NCBI GenBank assembly: GCA_003170915.1
Contig: PMYB01000127.1
Coordinates: 5,721-69,720 of the forward strand
Direction: 5' to 3'
Source: Bryobacterales bacterium
Lineage (GTDB): Bacteria > Acidobacteriota > Terriglobia > Bryobacterales > Bryobacteraceae
DNA length: 64,000 nucleotides
This document shows, in pieces, positions 55,201-61,600 of the stretch. Both the position numbers and the translations under genes were made by a program. The stretch's first letter is position 1. The number at the start of each line of letters is the position of its first letter. The notes beneath the pieces were generated by a model. The model did no database searches and was not told where the DNA came from. It worked only from the letters and a program-made list of their open reading frames with translations.

Positions 55201-55371
55201 TAGAATGGCGCCGGCGACATAAAATATGTCGCCCAGATAGGTGCTTAGGACTCTGGCATACAGTACCTCATAGGCAATTCCGCACATTCCCGAGAGAAAA
55301 GACAGAAGTATCAACAGAAAGACACGGGGATTGGAAAGAATTTCCTCCTGATTTTTAAAAATCTTCTTCAC
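52288..55371 (-). CDS. Giant membrane spermidine synthase-like protein (1027 aa)
   Basis: More hydrophobic helices than its neighbour, beginning VFLLILLSFLSGMCGIAYEVLYARV, continue to about residue 520. A SAM-binding core follows (KALVLGIGTGITAAG near 612, TAVDVNPLI, LLQDGLTAVATGREKYDAIISTVTSPLF). The last 230 residues are an extra helical region with repeat-like Leu/Ala spacing (TPR-like). The pair with the 750-aa gene suggests a two-subunit membrane system that modifies or exports a small molecule. GC is lower than in the left half of the window. Confidence 0.78.
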   Translation of the reverse strand: MKKIFKNQEEILSNPRVFLLILLSFLSGMCGIAYEVLYARVLSTYLGDIFYVAGAILSIFLLGIALGSLWANRFFRHLWLIETGIGVYAILFSLFFGLSQDYILHTLTPAVSHGIGTVVVIVLAFLLVPSLMIGTTVPLFSRYIDHYRKEHHYEGFNLIYLFYNLGAALCVLAVEFVFLRQWGNRSVLCLIGAINIVTGLTLFAGGLTPPAAKEHAHESRPSGLRGLVPDWHIAVLTGMSFLSGIFQLLLLKYTSFLFGPFHENFAMVVAVVLAVIALGVFLVEKFGISFESLIRNGSLVIGLNFLLLGPLFLLRGHLEMPAQTLGGVLLGQPALLVILAGTIALIFAGGLMLLMAAALVPGQAVKMARRGVFAPLAAVLVLAAACTMKLALVRLGADSNMAYSFRDWAIKLFLIALIGGPTLMIFGGTIPALYRSCSPDRRTAGLLLAISSLGNAAGYLCMIMFLDSLFSYRELSVLILAAVMTLGLAPGIRNGKSPQVFAAALVLGVAVWVFWPSQILSSSYLALANPELLQKVLTKTAPKEVFKGYGYNITILEQKGRSADRKDGTGQYLLIDGYQSLEVQPNDIGNLHETIVGVTPALFSRQHKKALVLGIGTGITAAGTAYMYDKVTAVDVNPLIISGVVPWFKRQNGDLAHRPGVDMLLQDGLTAVATGREKYDAIISTVTSPLFFSSSKIYTGDFFRLATQSLAPGGVYAFWFDIRVGERGTRIILQTIRQNFADCRLVYLTDYYTEVICSNQPMSMHAPDTLRWPQELQSRLKEEVPSLPAAQFFPSLVLPADGIFSGRWDVPANSFNYLALEYAMSAALSRTDPYTSWNIYDYMSRKESLTESQASQRCLALRIMENRRCADEMRGKYGHYPRAYITGAEKQAMLSFAWAGDVMQMANDLAANNEFLEARKLLDDFGEKYQDDFLNDKNQALLARYLLLEASLYPQEKQPVPADLLNRIYSIYPLSTELRDFAAAQAPPVAARAHLALTDRILAFFPELRTKKDMPKPSTRAALYTFR

Positions 55372-55422
55372 AACGTGGAAACCTTATGCGGATTGTAGGT
55401 GGAAAAACTCTGTGAGGTCCCC

Positions 55423-55560
55423 CTAGTCGGGAGCAAACCCGACCAAGGGTTCGTCGGGGTGCTGAGTACTGCCTACCGCCAAGGCGATGACAAGTGCCAC
55501 AAAAATAACCGACACGATCCACTCCACGACAGCACGGTTACTTGGACGTTCAAGTTTCAT
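55423..55560 (-). CDS. Possible 45-residue membrane peptide
   Basis: ATG 55560 opens MKLERPSNRAVVEWIVSV with one hydrophobic helix (VSVIFVALVIALAV) and a short tail. GGAAGTGG is upstream. It precedes the large membrane genes on the same strand. An upstream start at 55605 is possible. Unproven as a gene. Confidence 0.35.
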   Translation of the reverse strand: MKLERPSNRAVVEWIVSVIFVALVIALAVGSTQHPDEPLVGFAPD

Positions 55561-55899
55561 GGGACCACTTCCGAAAAGCTTATAGTATCCTGCGGTGACA
55601 CTCATCTTAGACGTATACTGTGCGGAAGGCGAGTCAGTCAGAAGTCTGCCTCATCGAACCAGACTCTTGTTTTCCAGAATGTGGGGCGAGTTTCGGCTGT
55701 AAATCGCTGCTGGGTGCGCTGAAATGTGATTGGCCGGACGCGAAGAACAACTGAGGCTCAATGTGCGCCCTTTCTGGACGATACCGGTGACCGACGGTGA
55801 AGTCTGACGGGTCGATGCATGACCGGATGGCATGGAAATGCGCCACTTGGGGTCACGCCTTCAACGATTCATTCCCGGCCACACAGCATAACCCACAGC
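55561..55899. other. 339 bp without a supported gene
   Basis: Short frames exist on both strands but none with family-like sequence. The stretch ends in the conserved repeat GCATAACCCACAGCTCAGTT that marks the 3' side of each 84-residue gene copy (here 55886 onward). Confidence 0.5.
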
Positions 55900-56154
55900 T
55901 CAGTTCACACTCACCGTCGGCGGCGGAAGCGTCGCCGCGAAATACTCACACATCCCTGCCTGCTTCACGAGCGCCACGCCCAGCATGGCCGCGTGCTCCG
56001 GCGGGAGGACAAACGCCAGCCAACCGTGTTCGGGATGGTGCACCTGGAGAATACTGCCGTTTTTGGCGGCTACCATGTCCACCCACCATGGCGGGGTGAA
56101 GATGGCGGTATAGGTGCCCTTTGGCCTGCTATCGTAAATATTGTGATCTTTGCG
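55900..56154 (-). pseudogene. Decayed copy 1 of the 84-residue repeated gene
   Basis: The frame reads NIYDSRPKGTYTAIFTPPWW, VDMVAAKNGSILQVHHPEHG and ends in TLPPPTVSVN, clearly homologous to the genes at 57996 and 58359. The expected start codon is lost: the position of Met-Ala/Met-Pro reads Arg-Lys (K-D-H-N-I-Y-D). Downstream ATG 56082 gives only 60 residues. Repeat copy, probably non-functional. Confidence 0.75.
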
Positions 56155-56189
56155 CCCGGCCCGTTTCGTGCCGCCGGGCTCTAGTCGAC

Positions 56190-56245
56190 CGCCATCGCTC
56201 CGTCGCGATGGCGTGACTCCCCGAGCCCCCTTTTGGGGGTCTCGG
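56190..56245. repeat. Two adjacent hairpins, the second inside repeat copy 2
   Basis: CGCCATCGC/GCGATGGCG (56190-56213) and CCGAG-CCCCC-TTTT-GGGGG-T-CTCGG (56221-56245). The second lies in the dispersed repeat whose other copy is at 37221. They follow the end of the exported-protein gene at 56293 on the minus strand and could work as a terminator. Confidence 0.6.
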
Positions 56246-56272
56246 CCATGCGGTGACGATCCCTGGCGCCTT
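56219..56272. repeat. Dispersed island repeat, copy 2
   Basis: CCCCGAGCC...TCTCGGCCATGCGGTGACGA..TCCCTGGCGCCTT, partner of 37221-37266. Same orientation. About 19 kb apart inside the island. Confidence 0.6.
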
Positions 56273-56292
56273 CAGTGGAGAGTGGACGGTGT

Positions 56293-56988
56293 TCAGTGCT
56301 GTGAGGTCCTGTCTTCGCGTTTAAGTTGGGATGATGGCTTGTTCACGCACGGCGGCTCAGTTTGCGGAACTACCAGCTTTCCTGGGTCGGGTGGGGCGAC
56401 GCAGATGTTGTCGCTGCTGTATTTCAAGACCTCACACCCGAAGGTTGTCAACAGCTGACTTGTTCCGTTGAAGAAAGGACTCGCGGACGAAAGGAACATG
56501 TTGCCTAAGCGCGGCGGGATTCGGTCAGCCAGCAAAAGAAGGCTCCGCGAAACCTTGCGGAACGGAGCGGCTACTTTCTGATCCTCGCCCGTTTCGTTGC
56601 GCGTCGTTTCCAGCCATGTAACAAAGGCATCGTCTTGCAGTGGCGTGGTGAACGACTCTTTAGGTGCGTAGGAAAAGACGACAGTCAAGTATATGGATTT
56701 TGGATGGGCGGCGAGGATCTGTTCCGCGCTTTCCGTTGTTTTGACGAGAGAAACTTTGGAATGGCGGACAATCACCCCTTGGAGCGTCTTCTCTATGTCT
56801 TTTTCGACTGCTGACCATTCAGTTCCGACTATCGCGGCCGGGACGGCGCTCTTTGTGTTCCAATAAACCGTGTCGATGCCCGAGTAGTGTTGTGGGCAAT
56901 AATTGATGTACGTCGCAAAAGCGGGCCGTCCCATGGCTAGGATAGCGATCATGAGGATGAGACAGATATGTATCAGGCGTGTCTTCAC
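56293..56988 (-). CDS. Exported protein of unknown function (231 aa)
   Basis: A signal peptide (LIHICLILMIAILAMGRPAFA) is followed by a beta-alpha region with SKVSLVKTTESAEQILAAHP and IYLTVVFSYAPKESFTTP. Cys pairs near the start (YCPQHYSG) and end (CEVLKYSSDNICVAP) could form disulfides. No family recognised. It is 12 bases downstream of the exported-protein gene 57001 on the same strand. Confidence 0.65.
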   Translation of the reverse strand: MKTRLIHICLILMIAILAMGRPAFATYINYCPQHYSGIDTVYWNTKSAVPAAIVGTEWSAVEKDIEKTLQGVIVRHSKVSLVKTTESAEQILAAHPKSIYLTVVFSYAPKESFTTPLQDDAFVTWLETTRNETGEDQKVAAPFRKVSRSLLLLADRIPPRLGNMFLSSASPFFNGTSQLLTTFGCEVLKYSSDNICVAPPDPGKLVVPQTEPPCVNKPSSQLKREDRTSQH

Positions 56989-57000
56989 GAAGTTCCTCTC

Positions 57001-57642
57001 TTACTTGTTATATTCTGGATCGTCGCTAAACCCACTCAGCCAATAAAAGCTGGTGGCCTCGAAGTCCTTGCGCGCCTTCTCCGGATTACTCAGATCAAAA
57101 AAAAGAGTTTTCCCGCGCAAAAAAGAAAAGATGCTCGTGCGATGGTCAGGCCGGTAAATAAAGCGCTCAACGCTTACAAAAGAAAATGGCTCGGCAGAAT
57201 GAAGATGCGTCTGCGCAGCGATAATTTTGATGATAAAATTCAGATTGCCCGCTTCTTCGAGTGCTGGATCATATTTACAAGGAAGAGCATCTGGGTCATG
57301 CGATTGACCGTCCACGTATGTAATGTTGTGATGTGCTTGCGCGATATATTCACCAGTACTTTTTACAATCGCGGTCGGCTGTAACCAGTCAGGTAATTGC
57401 TCAGCATCTTGCATGCAGACAAAGATGTGAACCGCTTTAACATTCTTGAATGTGTCCTCCCCGAACTTGTTCCGAGCTATTGCATTTGGGAATTCGGTTG
57501 AGATGTGGACCGTTGATTTATCCTGTGCGCGTGCCGGGTATACTGTTCCGAATGCCGACAGCAGCAGAACTGAGAGCACAGGCAAAACTGCATGTGTTAC
57601 TCTTCTACGTGACCCAGATGTGTTCTCGATTATCGTCCTCAC
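57001..57642 (-). CDS. Exported protein of unknown function (213 aa)
   Basis: A signal peptide (VLPVLSVLLLSAFGTVYPARAQ) is followed by VHISTEFPNAIARNKFGED, VKAVHIFVCMQDAEQL and YVDGQSHDPDALPCKYDPALEEAGNLNFIIKII. Two Cys could pair. It probably forms an operon with the next gene at 56293, whose product has a similar size and export signal. No homologous family recognised by eye. Confidence 0.65.
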   Translation of the reverse strand: MRTIIENTSGSRRRVTHAVLPVLSVLLLSAFGTVYPARAQDKSTVHISTEFPNAIARNKFGEDTFKNVKAVHIFVCMQDAEQLPDWLQPTAIVKSTGEYIAQAHHNITYVDGQSHDPDALPCKYDPALEEAGNLNFIIKIIAAQTHLHSAEPFSFVSVERFIYRPDHRTSIFSFLRGKTLFFDLSNPEKARKDFEATSFYWLSGFSDDPEYNK

Positions 57643-57995
57643 AAATTTACCCCACTTCCGTTGCGTGTTTCGGTTTACATCTGAATCGTTAACAAGACGT
57701 AAACGCCAGCGTCACGCTCCGGCGATTCAGCCCACGTGCCTTCTGTATAAGTGTTTCCATCCGCCGCATAAATATCTCCACTCACACTTCCGCACACGTG
57801 CGAACAAAAAGTTCTGAATACTCACACGAGATTTAGGGGGTTTCAACCTGGAAAAAGTACGCGCGAATTGATTGCGATCAATTGACCGGCCGTACCAGCC
57901 GTTAACATGTCTGGCCTCCGACATCAACCCGTAATGCTCCTGCCCGATAAATCAAAACTTCGGCGGTAATGCTGGCGGTCCGCATAACCCACAGC
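57643..57995. other. 353 bp intergenic, no supported gene
   Basis: AT-richer than the flanks; short frames only. It holds the upstream region of the 57001 gene and the conserved repeat GCATAACCCACAGCTCAGTT at its right edge (57982 onward). Confidence 0.5.
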
Positions 57996-58250
57996 TCAGT
58001 TCACACTCACCGTCGGCGGCGGAACCGAATTGGCGAAATATTCAACCAGCGCAGCCTGCTTCACGAGCGCCATGCCCAGCCTGTTCGCGAATTCCGGCGT
58101 GAAGATTAATGCCAGCCAGCCGTGTTGGGGATGGTGCACCTGGACAATACAGCCATTCTTGGCCGCTGCGATCTCCGCCCACCATGGCGGGTCCAGGATG
58201 GCGGTAAGGTTGCCCTGGGGCCTGGTATCGTAAACATTGTCGTCTGGCAT
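57996..58250 (-). CDS. 84-residue repeated protein, copy 2
   Basis: ATG 58250 has GGGAGGG upstream. The protein starts MPDDNVYDTRPQGNLTAI, has DPPWWAEIAAAKNGCIVQVHHPQHGWLA and ends SVPPPTVSVN. The conserved PPWW, AKNG, QVHHP.HGWLA and PPPTVSVN blocks define a small family present three times here. Function unknown; a DNA-borne element accessory protein is plausible. Confidence 0.65.
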   Translation of the reverse strand: MPDDNVYDTRPQGNLTAILDPPWWAEIAAAKNGCIVQVHHPQHGWLALIFTPEFANRLGMALVKQAALVEYFANSVPPPTVSVN

Positions 58251-58266
58251 ATGCCCTCCCGTTGTT

Positions 58267-58303
58267 GATTTCACGAACCACGCATCAGAATTTCGTCCCC
58301 GGC
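58267..58303. repeat. Duplicated 3' end of the methyltransferase-helicase gene
   Basis: GATTTCACGAACCACGCATC and following bases at 58267-58303 repeat 58631-58666 with one inserted T and one C/T change. In the second place they encode the last residues GTKF and the stop of the giant gene; here the same frame reads PGTKF-stop after APKRPE. It marks the boundary of a tandem duplication. Confidence 0.75.
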
Positions 58304-58358
58304 GCTTCGGGCCTCTTCGGGGCTGACCCCTACTCGACCACACAGCATAACCCACAGC

Positions 58359-58613
58359 TCAGTTCACACTCACCGTCGATGGCGGCAGCGTCCCCGCGAA
58401 ATAATCGCACACACCAGAGTGTCTGACGAGCGCCGCTCCCAGCATGGCCGCGTGCTCCGGCGGGAAGACAAACGCCAGCCAGCCGTGTTCGGGATGGTGC
58501 ACCTGGAGAATACTGCCGTTTTTGGCGTTCGTGATATCCACCCACCATGGCGGGGTGAAGATGGCAGTAAAGGTGCCTTTTGGCCTTGTATCGAGAACAT
58601 TCTCATCCGCCAT
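58359..58613 (-). CDS. 84-residue repeated protein, copy 3
   Basis: ATG 58613 has GGGAGGAA upstream. MADENVLDTRPKGTFTAI, FTPPWWVDITNAKNGSILQV, HHPEHGWLAFVFPPEH and the end TLPPSTVSVN. Closest to copy 1. It lies directly downstream of the giant methyltransferase-helicase gene (35 bases), so probably read from its transcript. Confidence 0.7.
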   Translation of the reverse strand: MADENVLDTRPKGTFTAIFTPPWWVDITNAKNGSILQVHHPEHGWLAFVFPPEHAAMLGAALVRHSGVCDYFAGTLPPSTVSVN

Positions 58614-58647
58614 TGCATTCCTCCCTCGCAGATTCACGAACCACGCA

Positions 58648-61600
58648 TCAGAACTTCGTCCCCGGCACCGAAGGCGGACTGCGCACCGATGCGGTCGGGC
58701 GCACCTCATCCGTGTTCCTGTCCTTGCGCTGGCCCGGCGCGTTGCGCCACGGGCTTGGGCTTCGTCTCTCGGGCCGCGTGTCCACACCAGCCGCTCTTTC
58801 ATCACCGCCGGTGTCGGCGTCAGCTTCGGAACCCCCCTCCGGCCCGTCTTCGGGCGCAATCTGCCTCTCGCCCTTGTCGAGATCGAGCGCTGCGTTCAGT
58901 TCGGCCTGGCGGCCCAGCAGCTCCTTAAGCCGCGCCTCGTGCTCGAAAGCTTTACCCGCCTGCTCCTGAAAATCCCCCAGCATCTTCTCGGCGCGGGCCG
59001 CGCGTTCTTGTTCGTCCGCCACGGCCTTGTCGAGGCCGCGCAGCGCATATTCGATGCTCTGCATCGTGCCGACCGGATTCTCCGCGTTCAACTGCGCCTT
59101 GTAGATCCCCGCGCCCCGGATGAACATCTCCGGCATTCGTTCGTCTTCCGCGTCGTTCCCCCCTGCCACGCCGAAGCCCCTCTGCGAAGGCGGGTGCCCC
59201 CGGCTCAGTATCTCGAAGCCGCGGAATAATCCACGCACCTGCAGGGTCTGGTCGTCCCGCCACGACAGCACCACCTGCGTGAGCGCCGCCGCTCCTTCCT
59301 CGCGCGCGCCCTTGCCGGAATAGACAAGGTTGCCGACGAGCATGGAGAACTCGTCGCCGGAATGCCCGTCGCGGGTTGTGGCATCGGCTGACAGCCGTTT
59401 GATCCTCTCCTGCCTGTCTTTGATCTCGGAGGGCAGCGAGCGAATTTGCAGGCGGATGCTGTGCTGCTGGTTGAGATGCGCCGCCCGCAACTGGTCCAGC
59501 TTGCGAACCTCGGTATCGATCTTGACCTTTTCCATCACCGCCGGATTGCCCGAGGCGATGGCCTTGATTTCCGCGTAGGTGAGGGCGCCGCCGTCGAGAT
59601 CCTCGGCCGAGCGCACCGACGTGTGGCCGTTCATCACCTGCTGGATAAAGCGGGCTTTGGTCTCCAGGGTCTGCCACATATAGGCGTCGAACGAGCCTTC
59701 TGTCACGTACCGGAATATCCGCACCTCGCCATTGAGATTGCCCTGCCGCAGAATGCGCCCCTCGCGCTGCTCGATGTCTCGGGGCCGCCACGGCGCGTCG
59801 AGGTGATGCAGGGCGGCGAGCCGCTGCTGCACGTTCGTCCCCGCCCCCATCTTTTCCGTCGAGCCGATCAGGATACGCACCCTGCCCGCGTTCACCGAAT
59901 CGAACAGCAGCTTCTTTTCCGCATCGGTGTCGGCGTCGTGAATGAAGGCAATATCCGCCTGCGGCACGCCTGCCTCGATCAGTTTTGTCCGGACCTCATC
60001 GTAGACGTTGAAGCGGCCAGCATGGGACGTAGAGCGGTCCGGCGTCGAGAGATCGCAGAACACAAGCTGGGTTGACCGCGCACTGCTTGTGTCCGTCCAC
60101 ACTTTCCGGATGCGATCCACGGCCAGGCTCAGCTTCGTATCAGGTTCCGGCCCTGCGAGGGAATCCACCAGCCGCATATCAAGCGCAGCCTTGCGGCCCT
60201 CGCCCGTGATCTTCAGCATGTTGTCAACGGAAGGATCGACCCGCGCCGTGCGCAGCCGCTCGGCGCGCTCCGTCAGCGTCCTGATAAACGCCTTCAGCGG
60301 CTCAGACGCGGGAGCCGCGGCGATCTGCGGCTTGCCGCCCGCCACCGCGGGGCACGGCAGGTTCAGCATGTCGGCGGTCTGCACGTCGGCGAAGGTCCGA
60401 AACATCGAGAGCAGTTCGGGCAGGTTGATGAATTTCGCAAAGCGCGTGTGCATGCGGTAGCCCGAGCCGTCGGGCGCCAGCTCAAGCGCCGTCACCGCTT
60501 CCGCGAAATTAGCCGCCCACGCATCGAAATGCGCCACGCCGCGTTCCTTGAGAAGATCGGGAGCCAGGTAGCGCAGCATCGTATACATCTCGGCCATGGT
60601 GTTCGAGATGGGCGTGCCGGTCGCAAAGACGACGCCCCGCCCGGAATTGATCTCGCGCACATAGCGGGTCTTGATGTACATGTCGAGCGCCCGGTTGCTC
60701 TCCGAATTCGGCAATCCCGCGATGCGGTTCATTTTCGTGGTGTAGAACAGGTTTTTGTAGAGATCGGCTTCATCGACGAAGATCTGGTCCACGCCCAGCT
60801 CCTCGAAGGTGAGCGCATTGTCCTTTCCCTCGCGGTCGGCGCGCTCCTTGAGCTTGGCGACGAAGCGCTTTTTGGCTTTCTCCAGTTCCTTCACCAGCCG
60901 GGGGTTGTCGCCCCGATCCGCCTTGGCCTCGAGGATCGCCGCCTCCAGCTCCTCGACCTGCTCCTCGACAAAACGTTTGAACAGCTTGTCCGATACCGGT
61001 AAAAACTCGAACGAGCGGTGCGAGACGATCACGGCGTCATAGTTTCCGCTCGCGATCCGGGCCATCGCCCGCTGACGGTTGCCCGCCGCGAAATGCTCCC
61101 GCCCGGCGATGAACAGGCAGGCCTGCGGATACAGCTTGAGGAACTCCGCGCCCCATTGCTCGACCAGATGATTGGGCACCACGAACATTGGTTTTTTCGC
61201 GAGGCCGAGACGGCGCATTTCCATGGCGGCCGCCGCCATCGTCCAGGTTTTGCCGGCCCCGACGACGTGCGCCAGCAGCGTGCTGCCGCTTTGCACGATG
61301 CGCCAGACGGCGGCCTTCTGATGACGCGACAGGTCCCCGTCGCGCAGATACTCCCGGTTCATGCCGGGCAGTTGCAGGTGAGATCCGTCGAAGCTGCGCA
61401 GGCGCAGATTGTTGAAACGGTCGTTATACTCGCGGGCCAGCCGCGCCGCCCGCGCGCTGTCTTCCCAGACCCACTCCCGGAAGCGATCCTTCAACTGCTG
61501 CTGCTTTTCACGCGCGGCCACCGTCTCCTGCTGGTTGATGACCCGCGACCCGTCCGGCTGCTGGTCATAGGATGTGGGCACACGGCCGTTGAGCGCCTGC

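Noticed and set aside
55797..56184. Plus-strand frames over the repeated gene copies
   Set aside because: They are mirror images of the minus-strand repeat copies and are not conserved among the three.
55884..58378. Repeats GCATAACCCACAGCTCAG at three places taken as a CRISPR array
   Set aside because: The spacing is irregular (about 2.1 kb and 0.36 kb) and each repeat lies at the 3' end of a gene copy; no array of short spacers exists in the window.
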